Source: Euphorbia lathyris (Eukaryota > Streptophyta > Magnoliopsida > Malpighiales > Euphorbiaceae). Taken from it: a stretch of 64,000 nt of DNA. The notes beneath the pieces are model-generated. The model was not told where the DNA came from. It did no database searches and saw nothing but the letters and a program-made list of their open reading frames with translations. The translations under genes were made by a program, and so were the position numbers. Positions within the stretch are counted from its first letter, which is position 1. Each line of letters begins with the position of its first letter. The stretch lies in contig NC_088916.1 of assembly GCF_963576675.1 (NCBI RefSeq), forward strand, positions 8,323,001-8,387,000. Reading direction: 5' to 3'. Of the stretch, positions 34,698 through 46,540 are shown one piece after another.

Positions 34698-36086
34698 TGA
34701 TGGGTGCCGAATCCACCAAAAATAATCCCAACTTTCCCTAAACGAATAATTTGTAATAGAGCAAGTAGAGGTCGAACCCAAGGGAATAATATTGATTTAA
34801 AACTTCTAATGACCTAACAAAATAATTAAATGGGGGTTTGAAATTGTGAAGTTTATTAAATTAAAGGTAGCAAGTAAAAGATATGGCAAAAACAAAACAG
34901 AAATTGAAGATGGTTTGTGAATAATATTTGGAAAAGTTCAGTTAAGGGGGAATCACAGGATAATTCATACGTTAACGATCATTGACAGATAAGATTTTAT
35001 TCTCATGTTTTCACCGGGTCAGTTTGAATGTTCTTCCTTAATAACGAACTAGTTAAGCATGGCAAATAACTTGTTCCTAATCAATAAACAATCTTATCTC
35101 AGCGCCTAAGATTTAATTTACTGACAGCTTTAAGGAATAGAAGAACCTGATCTTAGTTAATCGTCTCTCAGCGTCGGCGATTTTGGACTAACTTATCTGT
35201 TCATTTGACTCAGATAAACCCAACTAGATTCGTATTAATGTGACGCGGAATATAAACTCAGGTGTGTCAAACTTGAGTTTGTTCTTCCAAACACGAAGCT
35301 AGCTTGATTTAAATAGTCAATAGCTACTTTGTCTGGCTATCTTAGGTGAAACTCTAATAAACCAAATCAGCCATATGATTATTCGATTCGACAAACAACC
35401 TGCAGTTATCATTCATAGAACAAACAATCAATTGAGAGTAATTCTCTAAACACGATGAACAAATAAACGGCTTAATAAATTGAGAAAAATGTAACACGAC
35501 AGTCTCACAATAACGGAGAAAAATCCCTTGAATTAACCCTTAACCGAAATAAAGAAATTAGCTATCAATAGCCATGGAACGTAGGTGTTTTTCTGCTGGA
35601 AAAATAAAATGTAAAAACTGATCCCTGGACTTGGAAAATCTGCCGTCCTTAAATCTATCACGGTTCCTAAATGTAAGGAACTAAATCCCTTCAAAATAGC
35701 TTAAGAATCCTTCTTCAAATTTGAAATTAATTGCCCCCTCATTTGTCTCCTACAATTTCGTGCTTTAGCTGAAAGTCTTGTTCTCAAATCGTCCAATCTG
35801 GATCAGGAAAGCAATCCTATTCGAACCAGGAAACTGTCATCCCGTAACTGCCTTAGTCTTGTGCAAGACTAACTCCGACTCAGACCAATTTTCGCCCAAT
35901 CAGCTCCGGATCACGACCCAACACCAGCTCGGCCCAAATTAAGCCCAATTCATCTCCCTTTTGTCATCATTGGCCTGTAGAGGTGAAAATACCGAAAACA
36001 AACAATAAAACCCGCAAAAATAACAAAACATGACAATTATAAAGTACAAAAGCGGGGTTATTTATTGTCGAATTATGCACTTATCA
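34698..36086 (-). repeat. 3' LTR of the Athila-like element
   Basis: 1389 bp. On the minus strand it starts TGATAAGTGCATAATTCG and ends GGCACCCATCA. Near-identical to 41473-42861. Just inside it (36087-36125, minus strand) is a purine-rich stretch GGGCAAGTGTGAGGTG, a plausible polypurine tract. Confidence 0.88.
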
Positions 36087-38899
36087 AACACCTCACACTT
36101 GCCCAATGCTTGTCCTCAAGCATACCAGATCATGGCATTAGCTCCGCATACTCTTAGGTAGTTTTGTCATTCGTTCCTAATTCCCCTAAGCGTTATAAAG
36201 ACATTGACTACCAATCATCCAAGTCAAGAATCTTTCGAACTTTAGAATACTTCTAACTCCCAAAAACGTCTCAATAACACCGCACGTAATGTGTAAAACA
36301 AGAAACTAGAAGCAACAACACTCTCACGTGATCACTCTATGCACTCTTGTGTTTAGGCTTATAATTCATTTTAGAGGATTCACTCAAGTCACAATCATAG
36401 AATGTAGTTACCATAGGCTTGCCAATCAATTGAACCTCCACCACATAGTATGAATTCAAACAGAAAATCAAAGGGACTTAACAGGGGTGTAACGTAGGTT
36501 AGGCTTATGGGTTGGAAAGGAGAGAGAGGAAAAAAAACTTTAGGGGATCCGAGAGTAGTAAAATAGTGCAAACTACTCCAAACTTGGCCAAAACGAAAGT
36601 AAAACTGCATATTTACAAGTACGAGGTTAACACATAAGACGACAAACTCATAATCTCACATGAATATCTAGAAAACAATCCGAGATATTCATGAAAACTA
36701 AATGAGAACATAAACAAAATAAACTAAGACAGTAAACGAACTAGGACAGACAAATGTCTGTAACCTATTTATTCTTTTCTTTTCTTCTCTTTTTTTCTTT
36801 TTCTCTGTTTCTTTTTTTTTTCTTTGAGGCTTTTTTTTCTGTTTTTTTTTTCATTTTTATTTTTTTTTCTGCCTCTATTTTCTCTTTTATTTTCTATTTT
36901 TTCTTTTTTTTTCATAACCACAATAAGTAATTACAGAGCACAACAGTTTGTTGTCTCTTCTTTAAAGAGCTTGTGGTTCAAAATATGACACGAAACACAA
37001 AATCAAACGACCCAACATTTTGTACAAACTTCAATTGGACTCTGAAGGCTTAAAACTTATCCTTGGCCAAAGGAATAAACAAGGTATCAAAAATGGGGAA
37101 AAAGGCTCAAATTGGCAGTCTAAAGGCTGGTTAAATTTTGATAAATTTTTTTCTTTTTCAGGGTTCAAAAGTGTGGAAAGGTTAACAGCAAAAGAAACCT
37201 AATGCCCTTATCATTTTAACAGTTCGAATTCATCAATCGGGTCTTGAAACGCATGTCATGGCAAGTTCTAGAACTAACATACTATGCGGACGCACTCAGA
37301 AAAGAAAATAGAGCAAATGCGTAATGTGTTTGCTCTTTCCATTAGGCTCAAATGCTTACCAGAAATGGGGTGTAAAGTGGTGCTGCTGCTTCTAAGTCAA
37401 CTTATTAAAACGAGTTTTCATGCAATGTTGGAAACAATTTAGTCCGTCAACGTGTAGGCAAAGCATTTACTTGACTCCGACTGTTCAGAAAGGTACTCGC
37501 AAGACTCGATAACACTTAGGGGACTCAGTACTACAACAACAAGCAACTTTATCAACTATTTGGAAGATAATGAGCTAGCAATGGTAAAATCTCAATGAAA
37601 CAAAACAAAGGGCAGCCACCTCACACTAGTTCAAACACATTTTTTTTTCGAGACGACTACCTCACACTATTCTAAAATTATGCCAATAGTTTCACAGATT
37701 TCTAGCCTAAAGAGTGTATTAAACTAACAGAATGGACAGCAAAACGTCTATCAAAAGGCAACAAAATGCAACAACCATATTCACATAAAAGCACTTCTAA
37801 TACATCATCCCTCCCCCGCTTTTCTCCTCGCACCGTCCTCGGTGCTGAATTTAATCAATTAGGGGCAAGGGCAGCAACCTCAACAACCAATGAAAAGATA
37901 AATAAATAAATAAACGAGTGATCAAGAAGCTTACTGCCCTTTTTAGGGGAGGGGCCCCCGAGTGGTTGTGGAAGGGATGGAGTTCGGCTTCCGCTTTCGA
38001 GACGTTATTGCAGCTCACGTAGGGGGTGCTCTTTGCTCCCTCGCCATCTCTGTTTCAGTTACTAGAGTGGCCGGTGTTGGAGAAAAAATCGCTAATGGTC
38101 GGAGCAGATTCACCGGCGACGGGTGTTCCGTCGTTTGAGGCGACGACGGTGGTGTGAGTTGAATGAGAGTGGGAGATGAAAGGAGAAAATTAGAATTTGA
38201 AGGATGTAGTGATGGCGAGGTCGAATTGGTGAGTGGTGGAATTAAATGAAATCAGAAAGTGGGAAATCAAAGAAATCAAAGGATTAAAAAAATTAAATTG
38301 GAAAATTAAAGAAATGGAGAGTGGGTGGTGAGTTTTGGTGGTGAAGAATCAAAAAGAAATTAAATTAAATCAAAGGGTTGGTGTAGGTAGGCTTGTAGGA
38401 TATTAAATTTGGAAAAATCAAAGAAATGGAAAGTGGAGGTGGTGATGTTAAATGGAATCAGAAAGTGTGAGTAGGGAGTTGGAAGATGATGGCGTGAGTG
38501 GGAGATGAAGGGGGTGAAGGAAGGTGGCGGTGATTAAGAAATATCCCCTTTTAATTTGGATAGGTCATAAGGGTAAAATGAGCCATTGACCTTTTTAACG
38601 TTTATTTTCTCAATGTTGGGCCTCCTTTTCTTTATTAAATTTCAAGCCACCTCTTAGCCCATGTATCTTAAATCACCATTTTTAACCTGCAAAAAGAAAT
38701 TATCAAAGGAAAGACAGCCCACTGAAGAAGAAGATAACAGTTAAGTTAGTTAGTCCAAAATTAATAAAAATAAAAATAAAAGTAACAAAAGAGACAAGAA
38801 CAAAGGATACGTGTTAGTCTTGAGCAAGACTAACTCTGGGCTGCCTCCCAGTAGCGCCTTTAGTTAACGTCTTCGGCTAGACACGTCCGAGCACTAAGG
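36087..38899 (-). other. Long 3' non-coding region of the Athila-like element
   Basis: 2.8 kb without a convincing frame. It includes a T-rich plus-strand tract at 36775-36910 and simple GGTG/GAGTGG-rich sequence at 38140-38540. In full-length Athila elements an env-like frame can occupy this place; none is recognisable. Confidence 0.5.
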
Positions 38900-39442
38900 C
38901 TAGTCTCTTGGAACTTGTAGCTCCATAACTTCACCACTTTCAATCGGGATATTCTCATAAAACGGCGTGAGACGATGGCCATTTACTTTCTGCACTTTCC
39001 CGTTCTCCAAAAGCTGAATTTCCACTGGAAATAATTTCAAACGTGAATGGAATAGGAGCACTTTCTGTCTTATTTGAAATTGTTTCTGAACTATCATTTT
39101 GTCATCATGGAATTTCTTGGTCTTCAATTTGTAAATCATTGAGCTCTCATTAGCTTCATTCTGTAGCTCTTCAAGCTCTTGTATTTGCAGCTTTCTGACA
39201 CTTTCGATTTCAGTGCCTCCTTCAACAACCACCTGTAATTCATCTTCCCTATATGACTTAAAAGCATGTTCTGTTAGTGGTTTGATAACATCTATACCAC
39301 AAACGGAATGCACTTCGTTAGGAAATTCCATGGCATCATAAACATTAAATTGAACTGTTTTACCATCGAATTCCATAGTCAGTGTTCCTTTGTGAACATC
39401 TATCTTGGTCCGGGCGGTCGTTAGGAATGGTCTTCCTAACAA
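38900..39442 (-). pseudogene. Protease-end / integrase C-terminal fusion frame
   Basis: About 180 codons. The first part, LGRPFLTTARTKIDVHKG to about residue 65, is the post-protease segment typical of Athila-like pol. The last part, from about KTKKFHDDKM through VLLFHSRLKLFP to VNGHRLTPFYENIP, is the integrase C-terminal tail. The whole of reverse transcriptase, RNase H and the integrase core is missing between them, yet the frame stays open across the joint. A TAA at 39446-39448 separates it from the upstream gag-protease frame. Confidence 0.75.
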
Positions 39443-39445
39443 GAT

Positions 39446-41422
39446 TTATGATGCCTCCGAGGAATGATCATCATCTTCCATGTCAAGAACAAAGAAGTCA
39501 GCTGGAAAAATTAATCCATCAACCTGCACCAAAACATCTTCCAACACCCCTTCGGGGTAAACAATAGATCTGTTAGCAAGCTGAATAACGACGCCAGTTT
39601 CCTCAAGAGGACCAGCATTTAAAAAGGAATAAACTGACTTAGGCATGACATTTATAGACGCTCCTAAATCACACATCGCCCTTTTAATACTAGTATTCCC
39701 AATCTGACATGGAACAACAAACATACCTCTATCCTTACTTTTTTGGGGCATTTTCCCTTGGATTACAGCAGACACATTCTCACCCATGGAAATCTTTTCA
39801 TACCCAACTCTCTTAGTTTTATTAGTGCACAAATCTTTAAGGAACTTAGCATATCGAGGAACTTGTCTAACGATATTAATTAATGGAATATTTACCTCGA
39901 CCTTGCGAAATACCTCAAAGATGTCCTTCTCTTCCTTTTCCTTCTTCGATTTGTCGAACCGATTCGGGTAAGGTGCTTGGGTAACTAAAGGAGGAGGTCT
40001 ATCTTGCTTTTGCACTTCTTCTTCAAGAATTTTATCTTCCTTGATGATGTTCTTCTTGCTGACCGGCTTGTTTAAAACGGGCTGCTCTATTTCTCTTCCG
40101 TTACGAAAGGTGATTGCGCTCACGTTTGGCTTTGGATTGTCCACCGGTTGAGAGGGCATCTTTCCTTGAGATTGAATCTCACTCAGAGCAGTAGCTATTT
40201 GAGTCATTTGTTTCTGGAGTTCCTGCACATTAGTTGCAAGATTATGGACAACATCAGTTAAAGGCATACCTGAGTTTTGGGTAGATTGGTGAGGCCGTGA
40301 TTGATAATTTTGCTGCCTTGGTCCGTAGCTAAGGTTTGGATTATCACGCCACCCTGGGTTGTACGTATTAGAGTACGGATCGTACGTTCTTTGATTTTGC
40401 CCTTGGTACCCATTAAGTGCATTGGCTTGTTCCGAATTTTCTTCATACAGAACAGGGCATTCATCAGTGGCATGTTCAGTGGCAGTACAAATCCCACACT
40501 TCTTCACCTGAGCCGCCTTTCCGAGAGCTAATTTCTGCATAAGACTAGTCAGTTTATTCAATTTCTCTTCAATGTTAGAACTGCTTGCCTCATACGCCTT
40601 CTTGGGACCTTCCTGAACTTTCCCAAACTGTTGAGAAGTTGCTGCAATTACTCTGATCAATTCCTTAGCCGCGGTTGGTGTTTTGTCGAGGAAACATCCC
40701 CCACTCGCCGCGTCCACCATTTTCCTTTCCATGCAAAGCATCCCTTCATAGAAATACTGGATTAGGGAATTTTCAGCTATCCCGTGTTGAGGGCAATTTT
40801 CACATAGCTTCTTGAACCTCTCCCAATACTCATGAAGTGACTCCACATCTTTTTGCTTGATTCCACTGATTTCTCTCCGAATTAATGCCGCTCGGGAGGC
40901 TGGAAAATATTTGTCCAGGAACGATTGTACCATCTGGTTCCATGTAGTGATTGTTCCTGATGGCAAATTTAAAAGCCAATCCTTGGCTGCATCTTCTAGT
41001 GAGAATGGGAATTCTCTCAACTTCACTTATTCTTCCGTTACTCCTTGTGGTCTCATGCTGGAGCACACCACATGGAATTGCTTAAGATGCTTATGAGGAC
41101 TTTCACTCTCCATGCCGTGAAACTTGGGCAACAAATGAATCAACCAAGATTTCAGCTCAAACGACACATCCAAGTTGGGATATGTGATGCATAGGGGCTG
41201 ATTATTAACCTCTTGCGCCTGAAGTTGTCTTAGAGTTCTGTATGCCATTGTTTCCTCTTCTGATTGTTCACTTTCTTCACTGGATATTTCTTCTTCGTCA
41301 CTAGAACTCGAAGTTTCAGCGCTTTGTAATTTCTGTAACCTTACTTCCTTGCGAAATCTCCGAGCCAGTAATTCAATTTCTGATTCAAAAAGAAGTTGTT
41401 CTGAATTGTTGGACCTGGTCAT
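39446..41422 (-). pseudogene. Athila-like gag and aspartic protease, one internal stop
   Basis: Likely ATG at 41422 (MTRSNNSEQLLFESE), with an acidic Glu/Ser-rich N-terminus. TAA at 41027-41029 interrupts the frame just before KLREFPFSLEDAAKDWL, the start of the retrotransposon gag domain. Then come the capsid-like part (HEYWERFKKLCENCP), a CCHC-like knuckle CGICTATEHATDECP, a Gln/Asn-rich linker, and the protease with catalytic CDLGASINVMPKSVY, where D-L-G replaces the usual D-T/S-G, as I recall for this lineage. About 660 codons in all. Apart from the two stops the frame is open, which fits a young element. Confidence 0.82.
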
Positions 41423-41450
41423 AAAAGAAATCAAATCAAATTAGATTATT

Positions 41451-41467
41451 CCCCGGCAACGGCGCCA
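41451..41467 (-). promoter_or_regulatory. Primer-binding site, tRNA-Asp
   Basis: On the plus strand CCCCGGCAACGGCGCCA equals the 3' end of plant tRNA-Asp with CCA. It lies five bases inside the 5' LTR end (41473). It sets the element's orientation and supports the Athila/Tat placement. Confidence 0.85.
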
Positions 41468-41472
41468 AAATT

Positions 41473-42861
41473 TGATGGGTGCCAAATCCACCAAAAATAA
41501 TCCCAACTTTCCCTAAACGAATAATTTGTAATAGAGCAAGTAGAGGTCGAACCCAAGGGAATAATATTGATTTAAAACTTCTAATGACCTAACAAAATAA
41601 TTAAATGGGGGTTTGAAATTGTGAAGCTTATTAAATTAAAGGTAGCAAGTAAAAGATATGGCAAAAACAAAACAGAAATTGAAGATGGTTTGTGAATAAT
41701 ATTTGGAAAAGTTCAGTTAAGGGGGAATCACAAGATAATTCATACGTTAACGATCATTGACAGATAAGATTATATTCTCATGTTTTCACCGGGTCAGTTT
41801 GAATGTTCTTCCTTAATAACGAACTAGTTAAGCACGGCAAATAACTTGTTCCTAATCAATAAACAATCTTATCTCAGCGCCTAAGATTTAATTTACTGAC
41901 AGCTTTAAGGAATAGAAGAACCTGATCTTAGTTAATCGTCTCTCAGCGTCGGTGATTTTGGACTAACTTATCTGTTCATTTGACTCAGATAAACCCAACT
42001 AGATTCGTATTAATGTCACGCGGAATACAAACTCAGGTTTGTCAAACTTGAGTCTGTTCTTCCAAACACGAAGCTAGCTTGATTTAAATAGTCAATAGCT
42101 ACTTTGTCTGGCTATCTTAGGTGAAACTCTAATAAACCAAATCAGCCATATGATTATTCGATTCGACAAACAACCTGCAGTTATCATTCATAGAACAAAC
42201 AATCAATTGAGAGTAATTCTCTAAACACGATGAACAAATAAACGACTTAATAAATTGAGAAAAATGTAACACGACAGTCTCACAATAACGGAGAAAAATC
42301 CCTTGAATTAACCCTTAACCGAAATAAAGAAATTAGCTATCAATAGCCATGGAACGTAGGTGTTTTTCTGCTGGAAAAATAAAATGTAAAAACTGATCCC
42401 TGGACTTGGAAAATCTGCCGTCCTTAAATCTATCACGGTTCCTAAATGTAAGGAACTAAATCCCTTCAAAATAGCTTAAGAATCCTTCTTCAAATTTGAA
42501 ATTAATTGCCCCCTCATTTGTCTCCTACAATTTCGTGCTTTAGCTGAAAGTCTTGTTCTCAAATCGTCCAATCTGGATCAGGAAAGCAATCCTATTCGAA
42601 CCAGGAAACTGTCAGCCCGTAACTGCCTTAGTCTTGTGCAAGACTAACTCCGACTCAGACCAATTTTCGCCCAATCAGCTACGGATCACGACCCGACACC
42701 AGCTCGGCCCAAATTAAGCCCAATTCATCTCCCTTTTGTCATCATTGGCCTGTAGAGGTGAAAATACCGAAAACAAACAATAAAACCCGCAAAAATAACA
42801 AAACATGACAATTATAAAGTACAAAAGCGGGGTTATTTATTGTCGAATTATGCACTTATCA
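41473..42861 (-). repeat. 5' LTR of the Athila-like element
   Basis: 1389 bp, equal in length to the partner at 34698-36086, with substitutions only and no indel noted. The low divergence implies recent insertion, after the B/D duplication and after the Helitron. Confidence 0.88.
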
Positions 42862-43698
42862 ATGGATAATTTTAAACCCAACACTAAATAGTTATTCCAC
42901 ACATTTTCAATTTCTCATGCTAAACAAAATAGTATTGATGTATTTTTTTTCTTTGATTTGCAGACATTGTGTAATGCTTGTGGAATTAAGTATAGGAAGG
43001 AAAGGGATCGGAAAAGAGCGAGAGATGCAGAAAAGAACTCGAATTAGTTCTTCTATTGCCATGGCACCATCTTATTCTCATCTATACCCAGTGACCCTCT
43101 TGTTGTGTAATACATGTTTTCTTTCTCCAGTGAAGAAGTCAATTTCTATCTGTCCGGTGACAAATAATTAAAGCCTCAGAATTCCTGAACCAAAACGCCA
43201 CCTTCCATCATTATTTTTTTTTTGAAACAACTTTCTAGCATTATTTTGATTGCATGATTTGGGATCTAACCCAAGTGCAGAAGTATGTTAAAATTGGGTT
43301 AAGATATGCAGATGAAATTTGTTTCTTCAATTTCTTTTACTTTTTTATAATTTCCCATCAATCAAACATGTGATTCTAAGAAAGTTCTATAATTTTTTTT
43401 TAAGGATTTCTCAATTGTCTGTTCTTTTATATATAGAACGTCGAGCCCAATGGAAAAGAGATGGAGAAACCACCATCTCACCTCCTAAAGATTCATCCCA
43501 AATTCGTCCTCTATTTGCAAGGAAGAGGTAAATCCAAAACTTGCAACTCTTGATGTGGAAGTTATGGGTAGATCTATTACTACTGAAGATTTGGTGGTGT
43601 GTGATGTTGTTAATGATTTAAGTCCTCATTGTGGATTTATTGTTAATGAAATTGTTGATGAGGATTTAAATGCATGTGTGAATGAGGAGGAATGAGGA

Positions 43699-45012
43699 TT
43701 GAGATGTGGAAACTTTGGGGAAACCCATGTTGAGAAAGGTACTCCCCAAGTATTTGATGAAATGCCCCTTAGGCATAGCCATATATATATGATTAAGGAA
43801 GTTGATGGTATTTGTCTTGAGGAGGGGGAGAAGAAGTTTGGGCTTGTTGATCTCATTGAGGAACATGATCAAATTAGTTTATGTGTGGAAGATGATGGCT
43901 ATGGAGATGGAAGAGATGTTGGTGGTTCAACTATAATGGGATGTAACATGTCATTTGAGTCGGGCAACCATTCGAATAGCTTAGCCGACTTGAACTATAG
44001 GGAGAAGCGGATGGAGACGATAGGTCATGGGAGAGAACAGATTGTGGACGAAGAGGGAAGTGAAATGCCATATGATCATGAAGAAGATGAGCTAGAAGAG
44101 GAGGTTGGTGAAGATGAAAATCAGTCCGACAATGAGCTAGAGAGAAGTGTGGATCCAGATTGTTATGAAGGCGAATTCGAGGCTGAATTTAAAGAGGGAG
44201 TGAGTGCTTCCGAAGATGAAATACGTGAAGATGATGACACTTATCATGGTGCAAATGAGTTTGATTATAATGGGGATGCTAGAGTGTATCATAATGAGGA
44301 TGAACGTAGGAGAATTGAGTGGAACCGATATGGGGCCGCTTCTAAAGAAGATGAAGATGGAGTCTATGACGGTGAGAGTGAGTGTCGGTGTGTTGAGTGG
44401 GATCAGCACGGGACTCCTTACGAAGATGATGAAGATCGATTCCATCGTGATGATGAGTTGGAGGATGTTGACCGGTCCTACCACGACGATATTTATGAGT
44501 ATGATGGAGGTAGGGTCCATCATGAAGATGAGTCGGGAAGTGTTGAGTGGAGAAAAAGTGAAGGCACCTATAAAGGTGATGGTGATGGAGATGAGCACAG
44601 TGTGTATTTGGTGACGAGGGTGTCAATGCAAAGTGAGGAAGAGCATAGCCAACATCATCGATTATTTAGGACTCGATGCTTAGTTCTTGGGAGAAAGTGT
44701 GAAATGGTAATCGACGGAGGAAGCCAAGTGAATATCATTAGTCGGTCCGACTTGAGTAACTTTGGGTTGGTTCCTAAGCCACATCCTAGACCTTACCGCC
44801 TTGGTTGGGTCAACAAGGTGGAAATGATTCAAGTTATTCTTCGGTGTACGGTTCCTTTCACCATTGGAGCTTGTGAGGATGAAGCTATGTGTGATGTAGT
44901 GGACATGGATGCTTGCCACGTGCTACTAGTTAGACCATGGCAATTTGATTGTGATGCCTCACATGCGGGAAGAATCAACACCTACACCATAAGAAAAGGT
45001 GGAGTCCGATAG
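43699..45012 (+). pseudogene. Gypsy gag-pol fragment: acidic repeats and aspartic protease
   Basis: 437 codons beginning at a TTG; no clear ATG, so probably the middle of a longer polyprotein. MPLRHSHIYMIKEVDG resembles the gag-protease linker of chromovirus-like elements. Residues about 120-305 are very acidic, with a 26-aa tandem repeat (44302-44600). The protease follows: CEMVIDGGSQVNIISRSDL (D-G-G active site), then PHPRPYRLGWVN, VPFTIGACEDEAMCDVV and ACHVLLVRPWQFD, the usual flap and C-terminal motifs of this family. Ends at TAG 45010-45012. Function is presumed lost. Confidence 0.7.
44302..44600 (+). repeat. 78 bp (26 aa) acidic tandem repeat
   Basis: About four units: 44302-44379, 44380-44457, 44458-44532 and a last partial one. 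Each has an EW or D-R core, then a Tyr/His-Gly step and an EDED or DDED run ending in DGES/RDDE/HEDE. Period 26 residues. Confidence 0.7.
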
Positions 45013-45090
45013 ATCCTTACACCTTTGAAGAGTTCCCCTAATGCTAAAAGGAAAACCTTTTTGGAAGATTGTCCAACTTGAGAGCTGAAT

Positions 45091-45456
45091 GTGAATGGGT
45101 GCATTGGTGGAACGGGCGAGACATTGAATCGTGTTCACTTGGGTTCCATAGATGAGTTAGCTAGCCACTCCCCTAATAAAGTCAAATCCAAGGAGGAGAG
45201 TGAGGTTGAGAAGGGGGAGAGCAAAGTTGAAAGTAAGGAAATTGAGCCGATGTCCGAGGATGACAAACACATGCCTTTCAACGAGCCGCCTAAAGGGCTT
45301 CCACCTTTGAGGAAGCTACCACATGACATAGCATGGGATTCAGGAGATAGTGCACATAGCTCTACATATGGTGAGTTGAGCTCTAAAGAGGAGGGTGAAG
45401 GTTACTCTATGATGCCTATTGATAGCAACGAGACACATAGCACATGCAATATATGA
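45091..45456 (+). pseudogene. Gypsy pol linker fragment
   Basis: 121 codons. NEPPKGLPPLRKLPHDI resembles the GLPPxRxxxHxIxL segment just before reverse transcriptase in gypsy pol, but the domain itself does not follow; the sequence becomes HSSTYGELSSKEEGEG and ends. A stop and a frame break separate it from the protease frame. Confidence 0.45.
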
Positions 45457-45783
45457 AGTAATCAAGTTGCACACTTGGTAAAATCTGAACTTATTCTTGT
45501 ATGCTTTGTTGAAATGTATGTGTTGGATTCTTGGTTGCGTGTGTTGAGGGAGAACCTTTCTTATGATGAGCCCATGAGGGGTGATTTTATTATGAAGAAT
45601 GTGAGCCTCGTTGAGTATTTGTTGAATGTGAACGGTTGCCCGTGGTATATAGAGAAGATGGAAGGGAGTCAACACTTGTGGGATAATGGCCAAGTTAGGA
45701 AAGGGGCAAGTCTTGGGATTTCGAAGTTGTTAACCTAAAGCGACAGAGGAGCTAATACAAGTGTACTTGAGTGCACTATGAGG

Positions 45784-46540
45784 TGGGTTGACGAGAGTCA
45801 TCAGGATATTCCATTTGATGTTGGCCATAGGCAAGGAGATATTAAACATGGTAGCAGGGTTAGTGGAATGAGTGAAAGCGAAGTCCGGACATATTCAATT
45901 CAAAATCATGTTTGGGTTATGAGGGGTACCCAAGGGATCGCTCCAATTTGGGTTGATATATGTCGTCGGGGCATGCCATTTGAGGTCGGCTATGAGCGAG
46001 TGGAGGTTGAGCCTAGCATCCGGGTTTATGGCAGGAGGTATATAGGAGTCCGGGAATATTCAACTCAAGCTTATGATGGAGTTTTGAAGGGTGCTCAAGG
46101 GACCGCTCTAAGTTGGGTTGACATGTTTCGTTGGGACGTTTCATCTGAGATATAAGCCATGAGCAAGAGAAGATTATGGGGAGTCGTCGAGATAGTGAAG
46201 TGAGTGAAATAGTGGTCCGGGCATATTCGACTCAAGGTCATGTTGAGGTTTTGAATAATACTTGTGGGATTAATCCTAATTGGGTTGATATGTGTCGGCG
46301 GGACATTCCATTTGAGGTAGGCTATAGGCGGAAGGAGATGGTGGCGACTCTTCAAGTTTGTGACGGGGAGATCAAGAGGGTCCGAGGTTGGTCGGTTCAA
46401 CATGTCGTGGGAGTGTGGAGGAGCCTCCAAGACATTATGGAGGATTTGTTTGACCAACTTCATCGAAATATTCTGTTCGATGTCGGTTGGAGATTGAAGC
46501 AAGTAGTATGGAGGATGAGCACCGGGGGCCAAACATAAGT
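45784..46540 (+). repeat. About 165 bp tandem repeat with a WVD..PFEVGY reading frame
   Basis: Units begin near 45784, 45949, 46114, 46281 and 46440 (spacings 165, 165, 167, about 160). Each encodes a variant of WVDMCRRDIPFEVGY, then a spacer, then VRxYSTQxHV and GTQGIAP. Copies are diverged, and frames are open in copies 1-3 and 4-5 with one break near 46155. No known domain recognised. Confidence 0.75.

Larger units (their letters stand above)
34698..42861 (-). mobile_element. Athila-like Ty3/gypsy element, complete ends, internally deleted pol
   Basis: 8164 bp flanked by ATGGA (34693-34697 and 42862-42866). The two LTRs are both 1389 bp and about 99% identical (14 differences noted by eye). 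Reading on the minus strand, the 5' LTR is 42861-41473; next comes a primer site complementary to the tRNA-Asp 3' end (plus-strand CCCCGGCAACGGCGCCA, 41451-41467), gag-protease (41422-39446), a protease/integrase-tail fusion (39442-38900), 2.8 kb of non-coding DNA and the 3' LTR. No reverse transcriptase, RNase H or catalytic integrase core remains, so it must have moved with help. The tRNA-Asp primer and protease style point to the Athila/Tat branch. Confidence 0.88.
29171..43047 (+). pseudogene. GATA unit D, probable pseudogene with transposon-filled intron 4
   Basis: Exon 2 29171-29282, exon 3 29705-29908, exon 4 30007-30175, exon 5 42964-43047. Exons 2 and 3 are open and in phase (GMNNNIVSNIGNG..). 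Exon 4 is one base shorter than in B at its acceptor (TTTCAAG|GGGTGATC), so normal splicing brings a TAA four codons in. The finger still reads CTNMSCNTNVTPIWRKDPLG, with W-loop changes. Exon 5 is identical to that of unit B over 84 nt. No exon 1 or leader is adjacent: intron 1 begins at the (TA)n joint. Intron 4 is 12.8 kb, holding a Helitron, a solo LTR and an Athila-like element. Confidence 0.7.

Noticed and set aside
36395..37202. Open frames in the Athila-like 3' region
   Set aside because: Short, no env-like or other domain, no supporting signals.
44137..44626. Long open frames on the minus strand, rich in Ile/Thr/His
   Set aside because: They mirror the acidic GAA/GAT-rich repeat on the plus strand; composition makes them open by chance.
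43699..45012. The 437-codon acidic frame as a host gene
   Set aside because: It ends in a clear retrotransposon protease with its flap and C-terminal motifs, and lacks an ATG, so it is element-derived.
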